A stretch of 64,000 nucleotides of DNA, from positions 21,319,896 to 21,383,895 of the forward strand of contig JAVLUZ010000154.1 in NCBI GenBank assembly GCA_036768485.1, written 5' to 3'. Shown piece by piece: positions 37,105-49,208 of the stretch. The notes below the pieces were generated by a model. The model was not told the DNA's origin and did not search any database. It saw only the letters and a program-made list of their open reading frames with translations. Source of the DNA: Mermis nigrescens (Eukaryota > Nematoda > Enoplea > Mermithida > Mermithidae). Position numbers and translations under genes: made by a program. Each line of letters starts with the position of its first letter. Positions within the stretch are counted from its first letter, which is position 1.

Positions 37105-38280
37105 CCTTTTTAGGAGGTCGATCACCAGCCGGCGATTCGGGGGTAAGCGGCCCGGCCTATTCAAGGTAGCCCGTCCCTCTACGCACGCACCTAGTGAAAC
37201 TTACTTACTTAACCCCTTTGAGATTAAGTACCTAATTAAAGTAAGTTCCCCGGAAACCTAATTGAGGGCTCAGAAAGATTATTATTTAACTTGTTTTGGA
37301 CCGAATTCCGGTGCTTGAAAATATTAAGGGTTTCTGAGTATAGTGTAGCACAAGGACAGAATTCAACAGCACGGAAATTCAACCGAGCCCAGCATCGTTA
37401 ATTAAATAATTAATTTTTACAATATTTTTTGGACAGAAAAATTATGAAGCAATTAAAAGCGACAGCATGGAGGATACATGCTGCCGACCGTCGTGTTACG
37501 CTAATCGGGTAAAATCAAACAATGTAATTAAACAAGGGCACAAAGCCCTGCCAAAGGCATACAACAACTGATGCCAATTGGCATAAACACGAATGATTAA
37601 AAACAAAGCGTACGGCGAAAAGAAGCGTGCACACTACGCAGGAAAACTAACAGACGAGTTCTGCAGCCAAGCAGATAAAAAGGCACGTACGGAGTCTGCT
37701 CACGTACGGCGACGAAAAGAAAAAAGATACGCTCAGCGCGGAAGCTGGCGGAGAGGCTCTCAGGCTCAAAAACTAATTGTAAAATGTAAAATCTTAAAGT
37801 GCCGTCAAAACTGCGCTCGCACGCAGTTTTAACTGACGCGGAAAAAGAGGCGTAACAACACGAACCAAGAGATATGAAAAGGATCTATGAATACGACAAT
37901 AGGCCTATGGGCAAAAGCTTACGGTAAAGGTATGTACAAACGAGACAGGCACAAATATGAGACACACACATATGATCTTTTAACACACGTAAGATATGAT
38001 AACACACATATCAATTCGTACTCAAGTCGCATTAAGCCCGAGTGCCCATTTTCCTATCCCGGATTTTGATTGAAAATATGTGTGGGAAAGGAATGAAAAA
38101 TATGATAATTTTTAGGGGAAGGTGGTCCCGGGCGACTCGCTTAAGCGTTGCGCTTAACGGTCGTGTACGTGCGTATGGAAATTGAGCACAAGAATGTACA
38201 TCTGGGGCAATCAATCGGTTTTTTTCATCTGTTTCAAAAAACCCAAACCGATTTTTTTCCCAAAAAATTTTTTTCAGTGT
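37105..38280. other. Unassigned stretch with one basic open frame
   Basis: A 79-codon Lys/Arg-rich frame at 37593-37832 has no recognisable family and no splice or promoter support. The rest is non-repetitive and AT-rich. Confidence 0.45.
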
Positions 38281-38287
38281 AAAGTTT

Positions 38288-38668
38288 ACAAACATAAGTT
38301 TGGCACATACAAACGTACTAAACGTACTAATCAAAGGGCTACAAACTGGCCCAAACCGAATTTATTTACACTCCACTTTCACTGTTCAGAAGTCGGGAGA
38401 GGTCGAATAGGATAAAAATGAAGTACTTTCTAAGGGGTGGCGAACAAAAATATGAAGTGAGAGAAGTCGGAAGAGGACGAATAGGATAAAAATAAAGTAC
38501 TTTTTAAGAGGTGGCGAACAAAAATATGGACAAACACGTATTTTTCACTGTCCACACATTGTAAACTTTAAAAATCTGAACCGAACGCCCCATTGAGTGT
38601 AAATAAATTCGGTTTGGGCCAGTTTGTAGCCCTTTGATTGTAGTACGTTTGTATGTGCCAAACTTATG
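38288..38668. repeat. Inverted repeat around a 74-bp tandem duplication
   Basis: ACATAAGTTTGGCACATACA (38291) and the following 80 bp return in reverse at 38588-38668. Between them a 74-bp block beginning AGTCGG (38391 and 38465) is tandemly duplicated. Confidence 0.75.
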
Positions 38669-39000
38669 TTCCGCAAAATATTTGATATGATTTACCAATT
38701 AAATACGAAAAAACCTGTTTTTTTCGCCCATTTTACACCTCAGATTTCGAACTTTACACCCTCATAAACAACTCAATATTACGTTTTTTTGAACGCGGTT
38801 TGCTTCGACGTGTAGCCCTTAAAAGTTACTTTATTTTTATCTATTTAAATTATCTTAACTCATAACCGAAAAAGTTGGCAGAGAAATCTTGGACAAAATC
38901 TGTTTTTTTACTCATCCACTAGAGTGTAAAGTTTAAACCCCTGGTACTGTGTATTGATTGTAGAAAAGTTTGAAGGTCAGATTCGTTATTCTGACCTCAC
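38519..39000. repeat. GTGTAAA macro-repeat, copy 1
   Basis: A unit of about 450 bp (CACGTATTTTTCACTGTCC ... TCATCCACTAGAGTGTAAAG) recurs at 42545-42975 and 44893-45330. It is studded with GTGTAAA and TTTACAC words. No coding sequence recognised. Confidence 0.8.
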
Positions 39001-39019
39001 AGAGAACATTTAAAAAAAA

Positions 39020-39947
39020 ATTCATCATCCGCGACGCTCTGGGCGGAAAAAATTTTTTCAGTGTAAAGTTTACACCTGCACTAATAACGCAATATTGATT
39101 GTAAAGAAACAAAATAAATTTTGACGTGTAGCGCTTAAGACGAGGCAGATTTTAAAGGTAGTTACCACGTTCTTTCTACTAAGTGGAGAATATATCAGGG
39201 AAAAAATATTTTTTGTCTCAGACTCTTTACAATAAACCGCCTCTAAATTCGAAAATATTACTTTTTAAGAAAAAATAAAAAAAGTTTCTCCTAGATTTTA
39301 TAACCGTCTACCTTTTGAAACCAATCAGACTGCATAGAATGTAAAAGTGAGTTAGATATGCTCTTGCACATGAAAACAGTAAAAAACCGTCTAATTTACA
39401 CTCCTGTGCAACAACCAATGAGTGTAAAGAAATTTTAAGACCAGATTCGTAACCTACTAATTAGGGAAAACATTTTTTAAAAAATTCATCATCCACGACG
39501 CTATGGGCGGAAAAAATTCTTTCAGTGTAAAGTTTACACTTGCACTAATAACGCAATATTGATTGTAAAGAAACAAAATAAATTTTGACGTGTAGCGCCT
39601 AAGACGAGGCACATTTTAAGGGTAGTTACCATGTTTTGTCTACCAAGTGGAGAATATGGCAGGGAAAATTTTTTTTGTCCCAGACTCTTTACAATAAACC
39701 GCCTCTAAATTCGAGAATATTACTTTTAAAAAAAATTTAAAAACAAGTCTCCCCTAGATTTTTTAACCGTCTACATTTTGAAACCAATCAGACTGCATAG
39801 AATGTAAAACTGAGTTAGATATGCTTGGCCACATGAAAACTGTAAAAAAAACCGTCTAATTTACACTCCTGTGCAACAACCAATGAGTGTAAAGAAATTT
39901 TAAGACCAGATTCGTAACCTACTAATTAGGGAAAACATTTTTAAAAA
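39020..39947. repeat. 464-bp tandem duplication
   Basis: Two adjacent copies (39020-39483, 39484-39947), each starting near TCATCATCC.CGACGCT and including GGCGGAAAAAATT.TTTCAG followed by AGTGTAAAGTTTACAC. A related stretch recurs near 43990-44060. Confidence 0.85.
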
Positions 39948-40182
39948 AAAATTGGCCCTCCGCAAATTATTTGAATTTTTGGTGTAAACTTTACACACTC
40001 ACGACGCGCTCGGTATTGAGTGTAAACAAGAAAAAAATGGGGGCACTAAGTTTTTTTATTATCTACCTTTTAAAAAAAACCGCACCTCTCAGATGTGTGC
40101 CGTTATAGCTGTGAGGGGGGGACACAAATTTCGCACTCGCTGTGAAAAACATATAAGAAAAAAGGATGGCCAAGTATATTAT

Positions 40183-40204
40183 AGGTAGCGCTATCGCGCT
40201 ACCT
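40183..40204. other. Perfect hairpin, 9-bp stem (repeat terminus 1)
   Basis: AGGTAGCGC-TATC-GCGCTACCT: nine-pair stem, four-base loop. Preceded by CCAAGTATATTAT and, about 100 bp earlier, AAAACCGCACCTCTCAGA. The same order recurs at 44282 and 45852. Confidence 0.85.
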
Positions 40205-40492
40205 ATGATTACGACAAACAAAACAAAACACTAGTTTATAATATGCAAAAAAATATGTTGCACATATTTTTTAAATATTTATTAAAAAAATAAATGCAAT
40301 CATATGCTGCTGAAATGCATTTTTGTTGCCATTTTTGTGCGAGCTGAATGTTGTACAAAGTCAGGAAACATTGAATTGCATAGATTATGTAACGGGTCCT
40401 GCATAACCTTTGCCACCCCCTAGCGCTTGAACTATTAGAACGTGCAGTATGTCATTTTAATCAGCATTCAAAACGGAACTAATCTATATATA

Positions 40493-41274
40493 ACTAGCAA
40501 AGAAAAATGCTCCGATGGAACAAAAAAGATGAATATACTTGGAATTGTGGATTATAAAGGATGTAAAAGGAGGGGACTAGAAAGAATCTACCTAAAGTCG
40601 CAAAATCTGCTAAAAATCACACTTTCTCTAAGCAACGCAAAAAATCGAAGTATATTCTGCGGTTAACACATTAGAAATAAATATTTAACCATAAAAATGA
40701 TCGAAAAAGCAGCACGTTAGCTATGCAGTAGCTATGGGAAATGATATTGAGTAAACTAACCGTCTTCTAAGCCAATTGAATGAAATAGCAAACATCGAAG
40801 ACAATTGTGGTTGGTTTAAAACAGTAGGAAACGCGTAAAGTTGACTTGAAACAGACTAAATGTAGATACACTAGCATGCCCGAAACGATTGTGTGCACTA
40901 ATCAATCGGCCCCTGCTTTGCTTGCTATAATGCTCATAGCAAAATAAAACAACTTTAAAATGCAATACCACGTAGTTTTCTTTCAATCAGGATACGAAGC
41001 TAGTCAGTGTTGCTACTTGCCAGCAATTTAAAAAAGGAAACATTATAGATTTCGTTTATTATCTAAAATTTTGAAAATTATTTAAAAAAGACACTTTTTA
41101 GAGGCCGCAGAATAAACTTCGATTTTTTGCGTTGCTTAGAGAAAGTGCGTTTTTAGCAGATTTTGCGACTTTAGGTAGATTCTCCCTAGTCCCCTCCTTT
41201 TACATCCTTAATAATCCACAATTCCAAGTATATTCATCTTTTTTGTTCCATCGGAGCATTTTTTCTTTGCTAGT
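40493..41274. mobile_element. Foldback element copy 2 (170-bp inverted arms, spacer flipped)
   Basis: Arms 40493-40662 and 41105-41274 match copy 1. The spacer runs in the reverse direction relative to copy 1. The sequence to its right (GCATCAGTCAGCAAACACAT and on) matches the right flank of copy 1, whereas the left flanks differ. Confidence 0.85.
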
Positions 41275-41390
41275 ACTCTACTTTTAATTAGCATGATTTC
41301 AGTGCATCAGTCAGCAAACACATACAGTAACATACCACAATAATGACAGCAGTCCAAGAACGCGGAAAACATTATTGTTCTTAACATAAA

Positions 41391-42314
41391 TTAATTGCCT
41401 CAAAAATTTAAAAAATATTGTTTAAAAAAGACTCCCTAGATTTTATAACCGTCTACCTTTTGAAATCAATCAGACTGCATAGAATTTAAAACTGAGTTAG
41501 ATATGCTCTTGATTGTCAGAAGTATTAAGTTTGCTATTTTTATTAGCTATAGTAAATATATGTTACATTCTAAACAGTCCTGTAAGTTATAGAGGGTCGT
41601 TCCACATTTAAATTAACTTGGAAACGACATACAACGTACCTACGGGACTTATTTAAGTACTGGCTACACTTAGCGCTGGTCAATTTATGGGCGAAACGCC
41701 GGACTCAACCACACGATCAATAACTACGGTCTCAAACTCCTCGGACCTAAATTCGTCACATTCCTACGAGCTATTGGCAACTATGCCTAAAAACCTAACG
41801 CAGTAGTAATTAAGTAACCCCGGAATTTTGCCCTAGGTCAGTTGACTTATTTTGGACCAAAATAATAATTAACGCAAAAAGCTTTGTTAACTGTTTCGCC
41901 GAAGTACCTATGGCGAAAAACTATTTCTTTTCTGGTTACTACGAGCACAATGAACAATGAAAAAAACAAAAAAGAGCTCTCAACCAGCCCAGTCATCTTA
42001 CATAAAAATTATGAAATAATTTTTATGATTTTTTCAAATTGAAATTGGGTGTTTTGAATTTGCGGTAAAAGAAAATAATCAAAAGATAGTCACTTGGATT
42101 ATTTAAGCCAGTAATAAAATAAAGGCCATCACACCAATTCCGAACTAGAAATGCGATTGATCACTATGAAAAAAGCCAAGAGAAACTTAAAGTTAAAAAC
42201 CTACCATTAAATTATGATGAGAATTGTAAAAGTCTTAAACTTTAAGAAAATTGAAAAGGTGGGATGTTGGTAAATTAAAAAACAAAGTTTTCGGCAAAAA
42301 AAAATTCAAGAACT
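41391..42314. other. Unassigned stretch in the GTGTAAA district
   Basis: Mostly single-copy in the window; no coding or RNA gene seen. Confidence 0.45.
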
Positions 42315-42544
42315 ACGCAAATATCAAGTGTAAGGAACACACTAAGGCTTAGATTTGGTAAATCATAAATTTGTAGTATAAACTACATATTAACAACAAA
42401 TGAATAGTGCAAGCTTTGCAACTACTAGGTGTAGAGAATACTAACAGTCAGATTCCCCATTCTGATTTAACGTCGAAAAAAACTAGAATTTTACTTTATT
42501 TTATCCTATTCGACCTCCTTGACTTCTGAACAGAGAAAGTGGCG

Positions 42545-42975
42545 AGCAAAAAATGTACAAACACGTATTTTCCACTGTCCACCACATTGTAAACTTTAAA
42601 AATCTGAACCTAACGCCATTGAATGTAAAAATAAATTCGGTTCGGGCCAGTTTGTTGTCCTTTGATTGTAGTAGGTTTGTATGTGCCAACACTTCGCAAA
42701 ATATTTGATATGATTTATCAATCAAATACAGGAAGGAAAACCTGTTTTTCGCCCTGCTACACCTCAGATTTCGAACTTTACACCTAAACAACTCAATAAT
42801 ACGTTTTTTCTGAACGCAGCTTGCTTCGACGTGTATACCCAGAAGTTTTTATTTCTATTTTATTTAATTAACCCCAACTTTTGACAGAAATCTTGGAAAA
42901 ATCTGTTTTTTTACTCATCCACTAGAGTGCCAAAGTTTAAAACACCTGCAATTTTAACTGCGTATTGATTGTAAA
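42545..42975. repeat. GTGTAAA macro-repeat, copy 2
   Basis: Diverged copy of 38519-39000, including TTTGATATGATTTATCAAT and TCATCCACTAGAGTG. Short indels throughout. Confidence 0.75.
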
Positions 42976-43261
42976 AATTTGCTGGTAAGCACAAGATAAC
43001 CCTTGATCCGTAGTGATACATTTCTGTGGAAAAATTCTAAAACTTATAACCGGAGTTGTTGGCAGACATAAGCATGTCAAAAATTCGGCGAAATGTGTCT
43101 TTTTCGCCCCCAGATTTTCACTCTTTACACTCCCATTCGACAACTGAGGCAATGCAAAACACAAAAAAGTGTTATCTGCAGAACCTAATAGATATATGAG
43201 TCAAATGAAGTACATGGTTTTGCCAAAGGAATTGAAAAAAATGAAAAAAGTCAGCATTCAG

Positions 43262-43340
43262 AAGATTCGAACCCATCATTCTTTGTTTAATACCGCATCC
43301 GAGGGACGGAGTTGTCAACCAGTGCGCCAACTCGACGCCA
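43262..43340 (-). ncRNA. Possible tRNA-derived SINE head
   Basis: On the minus strand GTTGGCGCACTGGTTGA resembles a pol III A box and GGTTCGAATC a B box, about 45 bp apart. The flanking 7-mers do not pair as a tRNA acceptor stem, so a tRNA gene is unlikely; a SINE head or tRNA relic is more plausible. Confidence 0.35.
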
Positions 43341-44281
43341 TCAGCAGATTTCAACGATTATCCTATTTTGAAAGTATTCATCATTCTACTGATGTTTAAG
43401 AATAGATGCATTTATGATGATAAAAATAATTATTTATTAGAAAAGTCAAAAACCTCTCAAATACGAAAAAATCTTATCAAAAATATGCAATGCGGAGTTA
43501 TCAATCGGCATTAGAAAATAGATGTGTATATAATTCAAGTTCACCTCTTTCATACCTCAACAAGCACTGGCTGTAAAAGGGTTAAAAAGTCAGATTCGTT
43601 ATTCTGACCTTATGAAATTTTTGAAAAATTTAATCCTCACGTATTTCTCTGGGCATAAAAAATTATTCGTATACTTTAATAACGCGCTACATCTGCATCT
43701 TGATTATAGAAAGTAAAAACTGAATCCAACGCCGGGGTCGGGCGCACCGGCATAATTGGCATAACAAAACACTGCAGCGAACAGTTGAAAGTATCGTTTT
43801 CAGTCTCTAAACCCTATACGAAAACGATCACAGATCAAGAAATATTGCGTTATGAAGAAAAAATCGGTTTTGAGATTTTGCAACCCTCTACATTATAAAA
43901 CCGATTGGAATGCACAGAAACCAAAATTGAGTTAAGATAAGCTGAAATTACAGGCAAAAGTAAAAACACGTATACTTTACACTTTGTGCAACAACCATTG
44001 ACTGTAAAAAATTTAAAGGTCAGATTCGTAATCTACAGCTGGGGGGCAACATTTTTAAAAGAAAATCGGCCCTCCGCAAATTATTTGATTTTTTACTTTA
44101 AACTGCACGCTCATTGCTAACTCAGTATTGAGTGTAAACAAAAAGAAAAAACACGGGCATCGAATTTTTTAATTATCCATCGATTAAAAAAACCGCACCT
44201 CCTGAGTGTGTGCCGTTGTTGCTGTGAAATTTCGCACTCGCTGCTGATAAACATAAGAAAAAGGATGGCCAAGTATATTAT

Positions 44282-44301
44282 AGGTAGCGCTATCGCTACC
44301 T
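44282..44301. other. Perfect hairpin, 8-bp stem (repeat terminus 2)
   Basis: AGGTAGCG-CTAT-CGCTACCT, preceded by GCCAAGTATATTAT as at the first copy. Confidence 0.8.
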
Positions 44302-44892
44302 ATATATGCCAAAATTACAATGGTCTGAGGACAAATAAACAATGAGTGTAAACTACTTTACATCACTGTTGGATGTAAAGGAACGCTACGTGACGTCTCA
44401 TTTGATTCTTTGAAAATTTAGACTCAGAAAAAATTAGGTTTCTGGAATGCTCAAAAACGAAGATAAATACATATGTAGTGTAAGCTTCATGTAAACACCT
44501 AGTGTAAAGAAGATTTTGGTCAGATTCGTAATTTTGATATTGTTCGATATTACGATTAATATTTATGAAAAATTTAGTTTCCATAATGTTCTATGGGCAA
44601 ACTAACAATGGGTGTAAACTACTTTACAACACTGTAGAAGTGTAAACATATGCGCTACCGCTATGGCATATCAAATTTGGTTCCTGGTCCATTTCTAGAC
44701 TTGATAATCGTGTCCCTGACTCCTTAACCGGAGAAGCAGGCGAAAAAACAAGACAGAAACGCACTTTAAACGCAAATTTTGACTTTACACTCGCTAAATA
44801 TTAATGTATAGACAATGCGCTTTGACATACACCCGATATAAAGCACTTTATTTTTATTCTATTGGACTAATCCCAACTTCTGGATGGAGAAA

Positions 44893-45330
44893 GTGGCGAA
44901 CAAAAAACGCAACAAAACGTATTTTCCATCATTTAGAACACTGTAAACTTTAAAATTTCCGTACCGAACTCCCCATTGAGAGTTTAAAAATCCAGTTTGG
45001 TACAATTTGTAGCTTTTAAATCGTAGTACATTCCTGTGTGCAAAATTCTGTTGCAAAAATTATTTGAGTATGATTTATTAATCAAACTTCGGAAAAACGT
45101 GTTTTTTTCGCCCATTTTTACTCGTTTCGAACTTTACCCCATAAAAATAACTCAATATTGCGTTTTTTTAAATGCGGTTTGCTGTGATGTGTAGCCCCTG
45201 AGAGGAACTTTATTAATGCTGTCTTTAATTTACACTTTGACTCATGAGCGGAAAAATTTGGCAGAAATCTTACTTAAAATCCGTTTTTTACACCATCCAC
45301 TAGAGTGTAAACTTTAAACCCCAGGATCTA
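44893..45330. repeat. GTGTAAA macro-repeat, copy 3
   Basis: Further diverged copy, recognisable by GTGGCGAACAAAAAACGC at its start and CCATCCACTAGAGTGTAAAC at its end. Confidence 0.7.
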
Positions 45331-45851
45331 ACTCACCATAGAGCGTTAAAGACTTTGCTTATATGCAGAATGTAGCCCTTGATCCGCTCTACATTTCTGT
45401 CAAAAAACATTTTAAAAAACTCATAACCGGATTTAGTATCAGACATAAGCAGGTTGAAAACTCGACCAAAAAGTGCTTTTTCAACCCCAGATTTTCGCAC
45501 TCTTTACACTGCCATTCGAGAACTAATGCGAATTTCAAAAAAACAAAAAAATATTGTTCTGTAAAATCCATCCCTCTATAATCCTATGCTGTTTAATTGT
45601 TCGAGTCATCAATACTCACTTGTCCACATGCCGTGACAAAAAGGTCCCAAAATTTGTCCTATGTTATAACGTACACAAAAGCTTTACACCTTCTTTACAC
45701 AGTCAGTTTTGAGTTTCAAGAAAAACAAAAAAACACGAGCAGCGAATTTTTTTATTATCTTCCTTTTAAAAAAAACCGCACCTTCCAGAAGTGTCCCGTT
45801 ATAGCTCTAGGGGGTGCACAGGTGTTAGGGGTACCCAAAGTATATTATAGT

Positions 45852-45874
45852 AGGTACGCGCTAACGCGCTACCT
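45852..45874. other. Hairpin (repeat terminus 3), beside the Tc1-like pseudogene
   Basis: AGGTACGCGCTAACGCGCTACCT, nearly self-complementary, preceded by CAAAGTATATTATA. The stop codon of the Tc1/mariner-like pseudogene lies five bases to the right. Confidence 0.8.
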
Positions 45875-45878
45875 AAGA

Positions 45879-46420
45879 TTAATATTCTGTGTGCCCGCCG
45901 TTTGATTTTAAAATAGTCATAAAGCGATGAGGGTACGAACACAACAAACTTTCGAATATGTCGGTGTCATTTTCCAAATTTTTCAGATTTTCCGAATTTT
46001 GGCGCAATTTTTCTGTCGAGTAACATCCAGGGCCCGATTCTTGCAGCATCAGGGCTTCTACTTTATCTTTGATAATTGCCCTAATGTTCTCGGCCGCTTA
46101 TCTGACGAGTTGCCGGCCACACATCGTTTCCCCAAAAATCTATTCCATTTTCTTTGAAAAGATGTTGGGTCGCATTGGCACGCATGCAAGGGGCTTTGTC
46201 GTGAACAAATGTTGCTTCTCCAACCACTAGCACGTTATTAGAGTCTTGCAAAAATGGAATGATGTTTTGAATCAAGATAACTTCACGAAAAGAAGCTCTA
46301 TCTCATGATTCATCTTTTTGTTTGATGACCCACATCAGCTTTCTGCTGTGAACATCACAAACAACCCCATGTACATATACTTTTCGTTGTCGTTAGTTCC
46401 AGCCATAAATTTGAATTGAT
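45879..46420 (-). pseudogene. Tc1/mariner-like (DDE_3) transposase pseudogene
   Basis: Reading leftward on the minus strand: KVYVHGVVCDVHSRKLMW, a TGA in place of a probable Trp, FREVILIQNIIPFL, then EATFVHDKAPC (second catalytic Asp) and RANATQHLFKENGI. After a frameshift in the WP.N..DLNP block come AENIRAIIKDKVEAL (third acidic residue) and a tail SYPHRFMTILKSNGGHTEY-stop. The GGHT(E/K)Y tail and DKAPC/NAPCH spacing are family hallmarks. The N-terminal DNA-binding part and first Asp were not recovered; the upstream side is cut by the insertion at 46551. A hairpin AGGTAC..CTACCT follows the stop within 10 bp. Confidence 0.8.
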
Positions 46421-47706
46421 AGCAAATCAGTATAACACAGTTAAATTCCAAATTGAATTACCTACAAAACAAAGTATAATGCATATGTACATACATATAC
46501 ATATGTAGCATTTCTTGGTAATGTGCTAAGGGGTGGCAAAGGTTATGCAGGATGTAAAAGATCCAGATTTTTACCCAGATCCAGATCCAGATAAAGATCG
46601 GGTTCAGATTTTCTAGCAGATCCAGATCCAGATCAGATAACCAGATCAGAAAATAACCAGATCCAGATCCAGATCGTTTTGCCAGATCAAAATTTAAAAA
46701 GATCCAGATACAGATCCAGATCCAGATAAAAAATATTTTTTGTGCAGCAATTTGTATTGCTAAAAAGCAGGGCATAAAGCGCCCAAGCCCACATGGATTG
46801 GGAGGTCTCGGGTGGCAGGACTAATATAACAGCCCTCAGCGGGGTCTGGGGCAGAGCCGAGGAAAATTTGCATTTTAGAGCATTCACATAAAAAATGACA
46901 TCAGTAAAAATAGCTAAAGTAAAAACTCACAAGTTTAGACTTTTACCAATGGGCATGAAATTGAGGCATGAAAAATGTAAAAATTATTACAACAGCTTTA
47001 ATTGACAACTTTATAAACAAAACGGCATTAAATTTTCACAGAACGTGAGATGTCTGGAATTTGGCAACATTGTGGTTGAACAGGAGAAACAATTGCTTCT
47101 TTCGATTGAAGGATGCATTATTTAAGAGAGATATCACTGTCAAATAACAAACGATACATTACCTAACACAAAATGCAATACTATGAAGAAACCTGCTTAA
47201 TTTAAATTCAACAAAGAAAAACGCTGTTAAAATTCATGAAAAATGACAGATGCACCTACTAAAACTATACATGTACAGCATAGAAATTCTGGTGGGACAA
47301 GGTCAAATTTTTTTTCAAACATCAGAAGAAGCGATAAAAATGGCCCATGGGCACTGAAACATTCTTTTTAGACGTTTCTCGATGTCGCGCATCCACTGAA
47401 ACAACTTTTATAACAAAAATTTTTCGAAAAATGTCTAAATTTTCCCATTTTTAGGCAAACAAGTCTCTCAAAGGTCAATTCTGATGATAATTTATGTGAA
47501 AAAAACCACCTTCAATACATTTTATCACTTGAGTTACTTTTCTGCAGAGCTCAGAGCTTTGAAAATTTTTCTAAACCCCAAAAAAATTATGGGGGGTCAG
47601 CGGCACTTTTTGGCTATTCTAAGGGGGGGTCAGCACGGATCTAGGGAGTGGGGGGTCAAAATCCCCAGCAGACCCCTCCCCCACCTTCGCGTGCATGGGT
47701 GATGTC

Positions 47707-47968
47707 CACACCTGGGCGTGAGGGGGTCAGGGGGTATGCACCCCCTTGAGAAAGCAAAATACCCCCAGAAATCAAAATACCCCCACCCAGAATTCAATTT
47801 TTAAAATTTTTTCCGATTTTTCCCAATTTTTTGATGCCAATGGATAGTGCTTGATGAGAAACGTCGAAAAATGGTGTCTTTTCGCCATACCACCATTTTT
47901 AAGGCCATTTTTTGACCTTTGAAAAATCTTGCAACCTCCCCTCAGAATTTTCTTGCTGCCCACGTATG
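47707..47968 (-). mobile_element. CATAGGTGGGCAG-family MITE, copy 3
   Basis: A 262-bp reverse copy with perfect 8-bp flanks GTGATGTC (47699-47706, 47969-47976), nested in the AGATCC-array element beside its left minisatellite. Confidence 0.9.
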
Positions 47969-47980
47969 GTGATGTCTCAA

Positions 47981-48196
47981 AAGCCCCACCAGTCCCAACA
48001 GCTTCACCGTTTCAACAGCCCCACCAAAAATCCCAGCAATTCCACCCGTCCCAACAGCCCCACCAGTCCCAACAGCCCTACCGTTCCAACAGCCCCACCA
48101 ATAATCCCAACAGCCCTACCAATCCCAACAGCCCCACCAATCCCAACAGTCCCACCGTCCCAGCAGCCCCACCAGTAATCCCAGCAGCCTCACCAT
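47981..48196. repeat. CCCAACAGCCCCACCAx minisatellite, left array
   Basis: Degenerate 15-18-bp units of the type CCCAACAGCCCCACC. The reverse complement forms a second array at 48868-49208 inside the same transposon. Long open frames (Pro/Thr/Asn-rich) across it are by-products of the unit length. Confidence 0.85.
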
Positions 48197-48867
48197 TACT
48201 GCAATTGCTATTATACAATATAAAATAATCAGGCAATATTAATTTTGTATGAAAGATATTTCTTTGACTATTTTCCGAATTCGTATATTCCATCAAGACC
48301 ATAAACGAGTGTGCAGGTTTACATTTTCAGAATAAGTCTACCTGAGAAACTGGTAGACCTGCCAGAATTTAAGCCTCAGAATTTGTGCGCAGTCCAGGAT
48401 TTTGCCTCATTCAAGTCAACTCGCAAGATTGGATTCCTGCTCATTATGGTCTACTCTACACTGCCAGAAAAAAATGAAATAGATCCTAGTGAAAAAAGGG
48501 AAGATAAGTGCTAAAATTAAATGAAAATCAAAACTTTCATGCTAATCTGCTTCAAAATAGCCAGAAAATGTGGGTTCGCGTAGTTTTAACGCTATTTTAA
48601 CATTCATACCAGTTTTGAGGTCAATTTTTGGCTCAAAACTCATTCTCCAGACCGGTCGTGCTGTGCATCTATGATTATAACAGTGATACAGTTGGAAACA
48701 ACATTGGCAGCGAACAAATTCTGTGGGTCTGGTGGGTTAAAGTGACCAAAAAATGTGCTAAAAATAAAATCTGGGGGTCTAACATAATTTGGGGATTTCC
48801 AGAATTTCGGGTTGGGGGTTAAACTCTAAACATCCCTTCCCCCACGCTTATGTGTGCTTAGGACAGT

Positions 48868-49208
48868 GCGACTGTTGGAACGGTAGGACTGCTGGAACGG
48901 TGGAACTGCTAGGAATTGATGGGGCTCGTTGGAGTGGTGGGGGTGTTGGGATTATTGGTGGGGCTGTTAAGACGGTGGGGCTATTAGAACGGTGGGGTTG
49001 TTGGGACGGTGGGACTGTTGGGATTGGTTGGGCTGTTGGGATTGTTGGGCTGTTGGGATTGGTGTGGCTGTTGGGATTATTGGTTGGGCTGTTGGGATGG
49101 TGGGGCTGTTGGGATGGTGGGGCTGTCGGGATTATTGGTGGGGCTGTTGGGATGATGGGGCTGTTTAGACAGTGGGGCTGTTGGAGACTGATGGGGCTGT
49201 TGAGATAC
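48868..49208. repeat. GGTGGGGCTGTTGGGA minisatellite, right array (inverted)
   Basis: About 20 units of GGTGGGGCTGTTGGGAT-like sequence, the complement of the array at 47981-48196. The two arrays face each other across about 670 bp. Confidence 0.85.

Noticed and set aside
37593..37832. Basic 79-codon frame as a gene
   Set aside because: No known domain, no promoter or splice evidence, and composition like its surroundings.
43262..43340. Functional tRNA gene
   Set aside because: A- and B-box-like words are present but the acceptor stem does not pair.
40183..45874. Hairpins as Helitron 3' ends
   Set aside because: No CTRR follows the hairpin and there is no matching TC start or A/T insertion site.
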